Source of the DNA: Acipenser ruthenus | Taxonomy: Eukaryota > Chordata > Actinopteri > Acipenseriformes > Acipenseridae | Assembly (NCBI RefSeq): GCF_902713425.1 | Contig: NC_081220.1 | Span: 14,065,704-14,129,703 of the forward strand | DNA length: 64,000 bases | Direction: 5' to 3' | Shown here: in pieces, positions 27,300-44,990 of the stretch | Position numbering within the stretch: the first letter of the stretch is position 1 | How the letters are laid out: each line of letters opens with the position of its first letter | Translations under genes and position numbers: made by a program | The notes under the pieces: model-generated | The model's input: only the letters and a program-made list of their open reading frames with translations | Databases searched by the model: none | What the model was told of the DNA's origin: nothing

Positions 27300-29333
27300 T
27301 ATCCCACTAGTTATAGCTTTATAATAATTATATTCACAAATGCAATTGCACTAGCTCTGCAGATCTCAAATGTCTCTCCCTCTCCCCCCTCTCCCCTCCC
27401 TCCCTCTACCTCCCTCTCCCTCTCTCTCCCTCTCCCTCCCTCTCCCCCTCTCCCTCTCCCTCTCCCCCCCTCCCTCCCTCTCCCCCCTCCCTCCCTCTCC
27501 CTCTCCCCCCCTCTCTCTCACCTCCCCCCCTCTCTCTCCCTCTCTCTCCCTCCCTCCCCCTCTCTCCCCCTCTCTCCCCCTCTCTCCCCCTCTCTCCCCC
27601 CTCTCTCTCCCTCTTCCTCCCTCTCTCTCTCTCTCTCCTCTCTCTCCCCTCTCTCCCCCTCTTCCTCCCTCTCTCCCCCTCTCTCCCCCCTCTCCCTCTC
27701 CCCCTCACCCCTCACCCCCCTCTCTCCCCCCCCTCCCCTCTCTCTCTCCAGGAAGCCCACGCAGGTGGAGTGGCGCTTCACGGAGGAGGGTGAGAGGGTG
27801 CGAGTGTCCCTCCGGTCTGGGAGGATCCTCCCCAAACCCGTGGTGCAGAGGAGAGACGGGATTGTCCCGGAGCAATGGAAAGGCAAGTTGGGGCCCCCCA
27901 GCTCACTGTAACCCCTGCCGCACACACCCATTTCATTCTAGTTCATAAACAGGGCTTCTGATACAGTCTGTGTTTTAACCCTTGACTTTTCTACTCTGCT
28001 TTTTAAGAATTCAGTCGATCTCCGTTCAGCCGTTCGTGTCTCTCAAATCACACAGCTGAGAAACGCGTTCGTAGTAAAAATGATCTCATTTATTTCTGTG
28101 AAACAACTAAATGGGCTTTTAAAAATCGTCCCAGCCTTCATTTTTCATTTAGAAACAGAAACATGCAAACGAGATCGCGACGTGTTAATAAGAGACTCAC
28201 CTGTATTAAAAAGCTGTAATGAAAAATATTTAAATGCAGGATAGGGCTGTATCATTGACTGCGTTTACATGAATAAAGTCGCTTCTGCTTTTGAAATGAA
28301 AAAGACAGACTTATTAAAAACCCATTTAGTTGTTTTCACAGAGAACCCTGAATGAAATCAGTTTTACTACGAACGCGAGAGACATGAATGGCTGAACGGA
28401 GATCATTTTGATTTCTTAAAGGGGAGGAGAAAAGTCAGGTGGGGGGGGACACACAGAAAATCAGAAGCCCTAATTTTATAAAGCAGCTCTCCACAGTAAT
28501 CAGGAGAGGGTCCATTGGGGCTGATTTGCTGAACGTACCGTTCCAAGCGCTGTGATGTGAAACCCAGCTGTCTGATCAAATCAGCCCCCCAGACAGGAGG
28601 TATATTCTGCATTCAGTTGACCCATTTGAGGACGGGCTGTTGTCATTTTTTTTTTTTTTAGAGCATTTTTCTAAACCTGGCATTCTCTCCCTGTTATTTT
28701 AATTTTCTCTTTAACTATATTGTTATGATAACTTATTCAAATATTGTTACCCGCTAAAGTTTAAGTCTAAAGGGAACTGTTAATAATTCTGCAGACACGT
28801 CTCGATTTATAAAAGAAACTGAAGCCTCAAAATGATCAATTTCTTGGTGTTTTTTATTTTCCTCTCCCTGCAGTGCTGATAAAGAGGATTCGTTTTCTGT
28901 GCGTTGAGCTTCATAGCCAGCGTGAAATTTGCTCTGATCACAGGAAACGCGTCTCACTTACTCGGCTGTCCTCAAAACAGGACGCGGCCGTTTGTAGCCA
29001 CAACGAAGGATTTGAAACGTTTTCTGCGATACTGATTTCGAGTGAATCAAATGACATAAATACAGCTTGTGTTCTGATTTCAAAGAACATTTAATGAGGT
29101 ACTTTTTTTAAAAGGTGAAGATGCAGAAACAGATTGTGTGTTGAGGTCCAGGCTGGCTGAATGATTCTTGTTTTTATTTTTTTCGAAAAAAAACAGACGG
29201 CCCGAAAGACACCTCGCCCGACGACGCCTTGGAGAAAACCTACAGCGCCTCTCTGAAAACGTTCGAGGAGGAAATCGCCGGGGCGACGGGCGTCGTGGAA
29301 ACCAGAGCGGGCCGCAGAACGTTCTGGTACTGA
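25677..29333 (+). CDS. mrpl24: MRPL24, mitochondrial large-subunit ribosomal protein uL24m
   Basis: Structural protein of the mitochondrial 39S subunit. Coding exons: 25677-25859, 26450-26545, 27012-27115, 27752-27882 and 29197-29333, giving 216 residues, the same as human. [10 protein letters not shown] begins a mitochondrial-type N-terminus, and the start aligns with human MRLSALLALA. The KOW motif is [15 protein letters not shown] (residues 62-76), followed by HYRYIGK. The C-terminus RRTFWY parallels human KKVYWY. The intron after 27882 starts with GC, not GT (AAAG|GCAAGT), the known GC-AG class; reading frame and homology both demand this junction. The acceptor of the exon at 27752 adjoins about 380 bases of CT repeats. 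Poly(A) signals lie at 29848-29853 and 29856-29861. Confidence 0.96.
25882..26268 (-). mobile_element. SINE-B-like tail plus SINE-A
   Basis: 25882-25985 is a diverged SINE-B 3' end (CTTATCCAGGGCGATTTACA). 26003-26268 is a SINE-A with all blocks. Both are in MRPL24 intron 2. Confidence 0.75.
26727..26965. repeat. Dispersed repeat D2 with (TCTG) head
   Basis: Matches the minus strand of 52400-52660 over most of its length (GTACATAATGTGCCCAAGAC, then AAAATGAGCTTCTC). In MRPL24 intron 3. Confidence 0.6.
27370..27751. repeat. CT-rich tract abutting the MRPL24 acceptor
   Basis: About 380 bases of CTCC/CTCTCC repeats run straight into the CAG at 27749-27751, so the polypyrimidine tract of this intron is itself an expanded low-complexity tract. 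Confidence 0.9.
27945..28475. mobile_element. Long inverted-repeat element (family M6)
   Basis: The outer about 100 bases pair as inverted copies: AGGGCTTCTGAT with ATCAGAAGCCCT-type ends, and GATCTCCGTTCAGCC facing GGCTGAACGGAGATC. Central sequence also pairs (AACTAAATGGGC with CCCATTTAGTT). No open frame. In MRPL24 intron 5. Single copy in the window. Confidence 0.6.
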
Positions 29334-29569
29334 GCTGCGATCGGGTGCCGGGCACAGCGGGGAGAGACTGAGCAGCGGGACCGGGCGCGTGGGATCTTTC
29401 ACGCTGCGGGATACCCCGCGATGCTGGAGTCACTCTCTGAACTGTGTTGTTAAGAAACGGTTTGCGCTCAGTTTCCTCGCGTACCTTCGGGGGTCAGGCG
29501 CTCTGATCCGAACGACTTGGTACTTCGTTGCTAAGCGATACGGGGGCAGAGCGACGGCTTTTTGTACCC

Positions 29570-29732
29570 GGGAGTGGAAACAAGACTCCCGTTGCACAGC
29601 AGCGTCACCCAGTCCAGCTTGATCAGCCCCAGTGTGTCTAGGTAACAAGCTCAGGTGTGTCTGATTATTAAACTCCTAGTGAAACCAGGACTGGATCACA
29701 GTGCTGTGCAGCGGGAGTCTGATTCCATCCCT
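29570..29732. mobile_element. M4 element in the MRPL24 3' UTR
   Basis: Diverged copy of the 15708 family with paired CAAGACTCCCGTTGC and GCGGGAGTCTG ends. It lies between the stop codon and the poly(A) signals, so it should be transcribed. Confidence 0.65.
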
Positions 29733-29847
29733 GTGAGTTTTACCTGTTTTTTTTTTTTGACTATTTCAAGTTCCATCAGTCTGGCTTTCATTGAATCAGG
29801 GAAAGTTAACAGTGTTTGATGATTTTGCTCTACAGGAATCCACTGAA

Positions 29848-29892
29848 AATAAATTAATAAACCACACAACTTGTAGTGTTACATCTTTTATT
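29848..29892. terminator. Convergent poly(A) signals of MRPL24 and METTL25B
   Basis: Plus-strand AATAAA at 29848-29853 and 29856-29861 serves MRPL24. Minus-strand AATAAA (TTTATT at 29887-29892) is the first for METTL25B. Their predicted cleavage sites fall within about 20 bases of each other. Confidence 0.7.
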
Positions 29893-29949
29893 GTACGACA
29901 ATTTCTAATATATACACACACACACACACACAGTAGTGTGTAAATGTAT

Positions 29950-30350
29950 CAGATCACCCCATTGCTTCTGTAGTTCTGATTTGCTGTGCGTTTGAAATCA
30001 AACCGCTGAGATTGAAAATCTGGGAAAATCGTCACTATAGGCAAATTAGTAGCGATGGTCTAATCGAATTGATGCCTTTAACAGGCCACCCATGCAATTC
30101 ATTTAAAACAGTGAAGAGAAAAGGAACACAGAGCCACACACGGTAAAACGCAGGAGACTTTTTAGAAGTGGTTTAAGACGCCTGATTAAAGCACAGGGCG
30201 GTCTGACATTTTCACACACGAGTGTGTTTCTATATCCCTGATTACTGAGCGGAGATTGAAATTCTCACACCCTGAGGTGTTTTCATGCAGGCAGGTATAT
30301 AAAAAATATCAATGACATATCTGGAGGGGTTCCGCCACATGGGCACACGA
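29950..30350. repeat. Dispersed repeat D1, longest copy
   Basis: Shares about 250 bases with 46580-46830 (GAGCCACACACGGTAAAACG and on) and its left part with 1545-1755. It lies in the predicted METTL25B 3' UTR. Confidence 0.65.
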
Positions 30351-30641
30351 AAAAAAAAATCTAAAACTTTCATACTAAAAAAAATTTAAAATAAAACTTT
30401 TAAAAAACCTGAATATAAAATAAATAAAAAACTCATTTAGAAATGCTACCAACAAAACTTAATAAATGAAATGACGAATGTATTAAGTTTCTCTTTCAAG
30501 CATTTCTGAATTCAGTGTTTTAACAAATTACAGATGATCCCTAATTTCAGCTCCACAAAGGGTTAAAATTCAGTGCCTGGAGTTCGGAGGGGTACCGGCC
30601 GACACCCCCAGCTTTGATCTTGCATAGCCGCGTTCCCAGAT

Positions 30642-37235
<6,594 letters not shown>

Positions 37236-37269
37236 GTGACTGACGCTGCCACCTAAAACACAGAAACAC

Positions 37270-38065
37270 AGTTCAGTCTCCATGCCTCAAGCCTGCCCTG
37301 GACTGGAGGGAGCACCCTTTCTCTTAGGGGGGTGAGGGAGGGAGGGAGGGAGCAGTTCAGTCTCCATGCCTCAAGCCTGCCCTGGACTGGAGGGAGCCCC
37401 CTTTCTCTTAGGGGGGTGAGGGAGGGAGGGAGGGAGCAGTTCAGTCTCTGTGCCTCAAGCCTGCCCTGGACTGGAGGGAGCCCCCTTTCTCTTAGGGGGG
37501 TGAGGGAGGGAGAGAGGGAGCAGTTCAGTCTCCACGCCTTAAGCCTGCCCTGGACTGGAGGGAGCCCCCTTTCTCTTAGGGGGGTGAGGGAGGGAGGGAG
37601 GGAGCAGTTCAGTCTCTGTGCATCAAGCCTGCCCTGGACTGGAGGGAGCACCCTTTCTCTTAGGGGGGTGAGGGAGTGAGGGAGAGAGCAGTTCAGTCTC
37701 CGTGCCTCAAGCCTGCCCTGGACTGGAGGGAGCACCCTTTCTCTTAGGGGGGTGAGGGAGGGAAGGAGGGAGCAGTTCAGTCTCCGTGCCTCAAGCCTGC
37801 CCTGGACTGGAGGGAGCACCCTTTCTCTTAGGGAGGGAGGGAGGGAGGGAGCAGTTCAGTCTCCGTGCCTCAAGCCTGCCCTGGACTGGAGGGAGCCCCC
37901 TTTCTCTTAGGGGGGTGAGGGAGGGAGGGAGCAGTTCAGTCTCCGTGCCTCAAGCCTGCCCTGGACTGGAGGGAGCACCCTTTCTCTTAGGGGGGGTGAG
38001 GGAGGGAGCAGTTCAGTCTCCGTGCCTGAAGCCTGCCCTGGACTGGAGGGAGCACCCTTTCTCTT
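37270..38065. repeat. Minisatellite V1, about 10 units, in the METTL25B 5' intron
   Basis: Units of about 75-88 bases contain GCCTGCCCTGGACTGGAGGG and TTTCTCTTAGGGGGGTGAGG. It lies just upstream of the acceptor for the start-codon exon (37252). Shorter arrays of the same unit occur at 16669 and 51698. Confidence 0.92.
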
Positions 38066-39039
38066 ATAAATACCTTAAAATAAACAAACATACACTCAAA
38101 TAAACAAATAAAACACTATTTTTTTTTTAAAAAAAAGGTATACTTACGGGTTTAATTTCAAATCGTAAAAAAAATAAATAATAATTAAAATAAAATAAAC
38201 TCGCATCAAGCATCAAGCAAACTGGTTATCCGACATATATATATATATATATATAATAACTAAATTAAATGTACAGCGTTGAAATGGAAACACGCTTCTG
38301 AAAGCGAAACACGGGAAGTCGTTCTCACAATGACCCCAGTACCCCGGATGCGACTCGTTGCTAGGATCCATGCGGCCTGCCCGGGTAGCTGCGGCACGCA
38401 TCCTGTTTTTACACAATATTTTTAAAATTCCGTTTGGATTTTATATATATATATAATTTCTGCTTTTTATATTTTTCTGTACGTCTATACAAGGAGAAAA
38501 AAGGGTAAGGATAGACGTCAGACTGACGTGGTTTGGCATAGTTGTTGTATGAAGATGGTACGTAAAGTGAATAGTCGACCCTGTTTTTAAATGTTATCGG
38601 ATCATCCAAGAGGTAAATAAATCAGATTTATTTTGAGGATTAACTGTAATGTATTTCGCTGTTCAGTAGGACAATGCTGTAAACAACAACGTCATACTTT
38701 ATATAACGAAACAAGACTGGTTCAGCATGAAGATACTAAAAAATATATACTTTCGACACAGCTGAAAAAAGGGCTTTTGTCCGAAACGTCGTGAAATATA
38801 TATATATATTTTTTTATGTATCGCTTTTCCTGTAGAACACATCGAAATACTTTAGAAACAACATTTAAAAATACAAAACATTTTTTTTTTTCAAACAGAG
38901 CGTTCAGACAGAAGCCATATTATTACAAACAACATATATTTAAAATGTCGACCCAGCCAGGGGACTTCTTTGACCTGAAAAAAGAAACAAGGACCAGGGT
39001 TCTCGCATGGAGATTAGATAAAGGGGCAAAATTTCAGAA

Positions 39040-39231
39040 CAGAAAATAGCAGGCACGTTTTTCAATTTTTTTCCAGTGTTAAGTATCTGGGGAAAACTAT
39101 ACAAAGCGGCGGTGTGCAATTCAATATATTAACATCACATTATTCAGCAGGTTTCATTGGATTTCATGAAGCACAGTGAGTTCATTCTATAGGGTGATGC
39201 AAACACTTTTGCCCACAGCTGTACATACAAG
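39040..39231. mobile_element. M1 element, right half
   Basis: Matches other M1 copies from CAGTGTTAAGTATCTGGGGA to a terminus TTTTGCCCACAGCTGTACAT. Confidence 0.65.
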
Positions 39232-39289
39232 TAGTTGTCATGCAGTCAAAAACCTATAAATACCTCCAATGTTTTGATTCAAACACAGG

Positions 39290-39346
39290 CCCCCTTGAGA
39301 AAGATATGTACAACATATCGAAACGTTAGGCAGCTGGCTCTTTGAG

Positions 39347-39420
<74 letters not shown>

Positions 39421-39425
39421 TTTTG
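39290..39425. repeat. Hairpin-GAAACG repeat plus (TA)n
   Basis: Nearly identical to 13604-13667 (hairpin GATATGT-ACA-ACATATC then GAAACG), followed by (TA)n and (CA)n. Confidence 0.7.
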
Positions 39426-39817
39426 CACACACTGTTCATTTTCCCTTGTTCATTGTTGCTCTAGATGTTCACAACCAGAGCTTCACATGGACATGGAGAA
39501 GGGGTCGGTTTTAACTCTGCTTCGATGGTTTACTGAAACTCAAACCGTTCCCTGAGTCCGGTCTTGGAGGCGAGGCGAGGTGAGGCTGCTGATTTAGTTA
39601 AAGGAAGAACGCTAGGTTTTCACAGCGCCCCAGGGCTGTTGAAGAGTCGCACGCGGTATTACAGGCATAGCCATCGGGGCGCGCGTTCTCATCTCTGTAC
39701 CAAACGGCTCTCCACAGCTGGCTGCGGCAAAAGAAAAACCAAAAAAGCCGGCGACGGTTTGAATTCTCGAAGCAGCTTTCAGGGCGTAGCTGGTCCCAGG
39801 AAAGTTCTTTTCCCAAG

Positions 39818-40741
39818 ATGTCGGATTTGATGCTGAATCTGGATTTGTCGGCCGGAGGCAGCTGTCGGGGGCGCGCGAAGGATCCGAGCTCCAACGGCAA
39901 GCACCAGCGCTTCTTAAAAAAACGGAAATTCCTGGAGAACAAGGGCTACCTGCGACAGAAACAGCTGCCCGGGAGAGGGCAAGGGCATTCGAAAAACCGC
40001 CAGCCTTGGCACAGCGTAGGCCCCCAGAGCCAGGGCAACTCAACCGGTCGCCCCCAACTTTCCTTTCGAGGAACCGGGCCCAAATGCTCTCAGGGGGGTC
40101 AGCGTCAGCCCCCCGTGGGCGCTGCCCCTTCCCAAACAAGACTGGGGGGGCCCAGCCCCACTGCCCTGCCCTCGAACGCAGACCTTCTCGGGGAGTTTGA
40201 GAACGGCTTGTCCACTCTTTCTTCTTCCTCCTCCTCTGCTGTCGCTGGGAAACCTTACAAGTACCTGGCGATGGACTGCGAGATGGTCGGCACGGGCCCC
40301 AGGGGGACGCGCAGCGAGCTGGCCCGCTGCAGCATCGTGGGTTACCACGGAGACGTGGTCTACGACAAGTACATCCTGCCCACCAATCCCGTGACGGATT
40401 ACCGGAGCCGCTGGAGTGGAATCCGAAAGCAGGACCTGAGGAACGCCACGGGGTTCAAAGAGGCACAGAAAGAGGTAGGGGGAGGAAAAGGGTGGAAACG
40501 TTTAGAGCGGGGTGGGGGGCAGCAGTGTGGAGTAGTGGTTAGGGCTCTGGACTCTTGACCGGAGGGTCGTGGGTTCAATCCCAGGTGGGGGGACACTGCT
40601 GCTGTACCCTTGAGCAAGATACTTTACCTAGATTGCTCCAGTAAAAAAAAACAAACTGTATAAATGGGTAATTGTATGTAAAAATAATGTGATATCTTGT
40701 AACAATTGTAAGTCGCCCTGGATAAGGGCGTCTGCTAAGAA

Positions 40742-40789
<48 letters not shown>

Positions 40790-41529
40790 AATAAACTGGC
40801 TTTGAGTGAAAGAAGCAGCTGAAACCATCGCAGACCATTACTAAAAATATCCATTCCTTCGAAGGCAGTGGGAACCGGGAATTGAAAAGCAGGAATTGAC
40901 CCCCCTCTCCCCCCCCCCCCCCCCCCCCCCGAAATCTTGATTTGCAGTCTGACTTGTTTTTAAAAGCGTACGTGAAGAATGCATTGCCCCCCCCCTGGTT
41001 TTTCTAATGCGTCTGTGTGTTTCAGATACTGAAGATCCTGTCTGGGAAGGTGGTGATCGGACACGCCATTCACAATGATTTCAAAGCGCTCGGTTACTTT
41101 CACCCCCCAGCCCTGACCCGGGACACCTCCCGAATCCCGCTGCTCAACAAGAAGGCGGGGATCCCCGTGAAAGAGGCCGCCTCCCTCAAACGACTCACCA
41201 AGATGCTGTTCAGCAAAGACATTCAGGTGAGGAGAGGCTGGGAGCACAACTGCAGGGTTAACACTGGGCTTGGTGCTCCAGCCGTTAAAGGTAAAAAAAA
41301 AAAAGGGGGCTTGATACCAGGAGGTTCAAATCCCGGCTCAGCCACTGACTCACTGTGTGTGTGTGTGTGTGTGTGTGTGTGGGACACTTGGCAACATTTT
41401 GTGGCAGGGCCCATCTCTTTGCTTTGCCTCGCAGAACAGGGGCTGCACAGCAGGGGGCAGCAGAGTTGCAAAGCGAACCAACCCTCATTCAGTTCTGTAG
41501 CTGTTGTCCTAAAGTTTCAAATATTATAT

Positions 41530-41561
<32 letters not shown>

Positions 41562-42174
41562 CAAATTGTAGTCTCGTTAGTTAGGTATTTTGTTCACTTT
41601 GACATAATTATTATTATTGTTATTATTATTATTTAGTCACTTAGCAGACGCTTTTATCCCAAGCGACTTACAGAGACTAGAAGTGTGAACTCTGCATCAT
41701 CAACAACTGCTGCTGCTGCTGCAGAGTCACTTCCAATAGGACCTTGTTTGTTTTACGTCTCATCCGAAGGACGGAGCACAAGGAGGTTCAGTGACTTGCT
41801 CAGGGTCTCACACACACACACACACACAGGGAGTCAGTGGCTGAACCGGGATTTGAACCTCCTGGTATCAAGACCCTTTTCTTCTCTCGTATTATATCAG
41901 CTCAGTGTGACAAACTTGCGTTTTTTCCAACTAACTTGGTTCCAGCAGTCCGTCCCTCTTTTGCTTTGAACCCCGTGTCTCGTTTTTTGTGCAGGTGGGC
42001 AAGAACGGCCACTCTTCAGTTGAGGATGCCAAAGCCACGATGGAGCTCTACAAAATAGTGGAGCCGCAGTGGGAGAGGACCCTGGCTTCAGCGTCCGAGA
42101 AACAGACCCCCAGCCCCCAGCAGAGGAACGGTCTGACTGGACCCCCCCTTCCCATCCCTCCCACCGCTCCCTGA
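39818..42174 (+). CDS. isg20l2: ISG20L2, nucleolar 3'-5' exoribonuclease
   Basis: DEDDh exonuclease that trims the 3' end of 12S pre-rRNA during 5.8S rRNA maturation in the nucleolus (known for human). Exons 39818-40474, 41026-41226 and 41995-42174 give 345 residues (human 353). The N-terminal 140 residues are basic and low-complexity ([15 protein letters not shown]), fitting nucleolar targeting. [11 protein letters not shown] (near residues 150-160) holds the DxE of Exo [11 protein letters not shown] holds Exo [16 protein letters not shown] holds the Exo III H and D. The start MSDLMLNLD matches human MSTLLLNLD. The third exon ends with a Pro-rich tail unlike human. Two SINEs lie in intron 2 and one SINE-B in intron 1. 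Confidence 0.95.
40519..40795 (+). mobile_element. SINE-B
   Basis: Complete plus-strand copy with an (AAT)n tail, starting 45 bases after the ISG20L2 exon 1 donor. Confidence 0.85.
41265..41900. mobile_element. SINE-A head fragment (+) and full SINE-A (-)
   Basis: 41265-41382 is a plus-strand head ending in (GT)n. 41600-41900 is a full minus-strand copy with an (ATT)n tail. Both in ISG20L2 intron 2. Confidence 0.75.
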
Positions 42175-42216
42175 ACATTATGAAATGTGATTCTTTTAAA
42201 AACCATCTACCCAGAG

Positions 42217-42262
<46 letters not shown>

Positions 42263-42344
42263 CTGATTCCCAGTTTGAGTGTGTGTAGAAATCTGTAGTG
42301 GTGTTTTTTTATCGAGAACAGATCTGGAATGCATTGGATCAGTA

Positions 42345-42890
42345 TACCGCAGCGATGGAAATAAGACTCCCCATTCCACTGCTGTTTGATCCGTTCCAGG
42401 TTTTACTGCAAGTTTAATCAGACACACACCTGAGCTTGTTTCCTGCTGTGGCTAATCAAGCTCGTATTAAATAAAACCTGGAATGGGTCTGCGATAGGAG
42501 TCTTATTTCCATCGCTAACTGACTGGATTATTTGGTCTGTTAACCACGGCCATGTAAAACGTTTGCCATTCATCATATTTGATTATGTGATGTCAAATAA
42601 AAGATCTAAATTATATTCATATAGTTGTTTTTTTTTTGGTTCAAAATTCTGGTCGCAATCCTAAAATTCTAGATGATGCAAAACTTTGAATAGCAGTGCA
42701 GTATTTCATGCTAGGTTTTCGAAATGTCACGTTTTTTCATGCCAGTTTTTCTGTTAAGTATATGGGGGGGGAAAGCTACAAAGCGGTGTGTAATGTTAAC
42801 GTAACATTATCCAGCAGGTTTTCATTCGACTTTATGAAGCAAAGTTCATTCTATAGGGGGATGCTAAACCTTTATCCAGAGCTGTATATT
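42345..42890. mobile_element. M4 element followed by M1 element
   Basis: 42350-42515 has inverted GATGGAAATAAGACTCC ends. 42585-42890 is an M1 copy ending CTTTATCCAGAGCTGTATAT. Confidence 0.65.
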
Positions 42891-44094
42891 TTGACCAGTG
42901 CATCTGAGTGAATTAATTTGCATTTGTGTCGTTTTTCACTTGGGTTTCAATGCAACTGAGGTGCATGCATTTGTGTGTTCAAATTCCCTTTGTAAGATTT
43001 GCGAGCATTTGCATTTGAATGGAGTTTGGGCTCAGCCCTGGTGTAGGTGATGCTGCTTCAGCAAGTGATTTAACCTCCCCTTAACTTTGAGCCTTTTATT
43101 CGAGTGATTTATCTATTTATTTATTTTTTTAATCTTGAGTGCTGAGCTGTTTTCAAACGGGTCTTCCCCGCTGGGTCACTTTTGATTTGATCCAGAATTG
43201 AAATTCGAGCGACAGGCTTGTTTGACGGACGTGCCCAGTCTCCTGGGACTTGGGGTAAGGCTGGACGCTCAGCGATGTGTTGAAACGTTCGGCTCGGAAT
43301 TTAAACGAGAAGGGAAGAGGCAGTTACTGCTAAAACCAGCAGGTTTGAATTTAAACAAGGAGAGAGAGAGGGAGGGAGAGAGGGAAAAAAAAGCTTTTTT
43401 TCCTTTTAAAAAGAGTTGCCTCTAGGTTGTTTTATATGCTCTGTGAGAGTTGCTATGGCAACCTTAAAGAGCCCTGTTTTTTGGCACATCCTGCCTTTTG
43501 TGTGTCTCTTTTACTGGAGCAGAAGTCTCACACGCTCGCCAATGGCAGTCTTAATGATAGATTCACACACAGGCACGGGATATTTATCGACTGTTTAGTA
43601 CCGTGGAACTGAAGTTCGGTGAACGGCCGATTGCTTATGAATTAAATACTTATTCATCGCACTCAAAGCGCTATCGTAATTCTACCAATTTTGCATCCGT
43701 TGTGTTTTTTTTTTATGTGCAAGCTCCGTTTTCACATCACAGCCTTCAGTATGTTATTTACCTCTATGAAACGGGATCATGCTGTCTTGAGCAGGGTCGA
43801 GCTACGTCCCTATTTTCCTTTTTAAAATCAATTCCCGTTCCCTTTGAATCAATTCCGACACGTCATCGCTGATCAGAATTGCAATGGAGCTGCGTTCTGT
43901 TAAAATGAGCTTCTCACAACAGCGGCGACACGCGGCTTCAACTGAAGTCGCTGTTTGTGAGTCACTTAAACTGGCTTCCAATGAAAGAAGCAGTTGATCA
44001 ATCACAGCTGTTATTACGTCTCTGAAATTCCGATTCCTTGTCTGATGGAAACAGTAAAACATAAAAACGGCTTAAACTGCTGGGCAGTGGGAGT

Positions 44095-44370
44095 TTTGGT
44101 GCCATCGCAGATACCTGCAGCCACCCAAAGCTACAGCCTCGGAGGACAACGCAGCCCTGGGCAGCTTACAGGCAAGCCCACAGGTGCCCGGCCAGACCAC
44201 CAGGGGTCGCTGGTGCGCGGTGAGCCGAGGACACCCTGGCCGACCTAACCCTCCCTCCCCCCCCCCCCCCCCGGGCGGCGAAAGGAATAGCCTGGACTCG
44301 AACCGGCGACGTCTAGATTATAGGCCGCGGAGAGCCTTTACTGGATGCGCCACTCGGCAGGCCTCATCTG
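44095..44370 (-). mobile_element. tRNA-derived SINE of a third family (SINE-C)
   Basis: On the minus strand the head reads GCCTGCCGAGTGGCGCATCC, with a B-box GGTTCGAGTCC about 45 bases on. That is a tRNA-like promoter pair. The body is unlike SINE-A and SINE-B. Only one copy in the window. Confidence 0.65.
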
Positions 44371-44754
44371 GGTGTCTCGGAGAAGCTCGTTTTGTTCCTG
44401 GACTTTTTTCCTTTCAAACCAAATCTCTTGGAATCCTCTGCAGGATATTTATGGAAAGTCCAGTGCTTGTCTATCTCAGTTTGCTCACATAAATATACTA
44501 ATCTGGGCACACCGCGGGCCGTTTTAATGTCTCTAATATGGACTTGCTTCCATATCTGCTACTTTCCACACCTCTGTGCTGTTTTCACAGACAGTGGGTA
44601 TTTACAACATCAGATTAGACAAGGAGGCTACCTGAACACACCAGTATTTGTTTGATGTTTTCTCCACACCTTGGCAGGCTCAAGGGTTTTGATCAACTCT
44701 GTGACCTTGCAGTAATGGCTATAGCTGGACTTGATATTACATTGAAAGATATAG

Positions 44755-44990
44755 GACAGCAGAGTGGAGTAGTGGTCAGGGCTCTGGACTCTTGACCGGA
44801 GGGTCGTGGTTTCAATCCCAGGTGGGGGGACACTGCTGCTGTACCCTTGAGCGAGGTACTTTACCTAGATTGCTCCAGTAAAAAAACCCAACTGTATAAT
44901 TGTATGTAAAAATAATGTGATATCTTGTAACAATTGTAAGTCGCCCTGGATAAGGGCGTCTGCTAAGAAATAAATAATAATAATATACTG
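44755..44990 (+). mobile_element. SINE-B
   Basis: Plus-strand copy, slightly shortened in the middle, ending TAAGGGCGTCTGCTAAGAAA. Confidence 0.85.

Larger units (their letters stand above)
38100..39817. promoter_or_regulatory. Divergent METTL25B-ISG20L2 intergenic region
   Basis: The head-to-head genes must share this interval for their promoters. A GC-rich patch at about 38290-38400 (with GTTGCTAGG and GGGAAGT) is the likeliest METTL25B start. About 39540-39810 is GC-rich next to ISG20L2. Between them lie (TA)n tracts, an M1 copy and a repeat with a hairpin-GAAACG core. No extra coding exon was recognised. Confidence 0.5.

Noticed and set aside
27270-27911. 213-residue Pro/Ser-rich frame on the plus strand
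   Set aside because: A CT tract read as protein, joined to the true MRPL24 exon at 27752-27882.
38213-38416. Possible METTL25B first coding exon (MDPSNESHPGYWGHCEN)
   Set aside because: No convincing donor joins it in frame to the exon at 37252, and vertebrate METTL25B N-termini do not match it.
39564-39817. Upstream ORF (MEARRGEAADL) before ISG20L2
   Set aside because: Different frame from ISG20L2, no family match; probably 5' UTR sequence.
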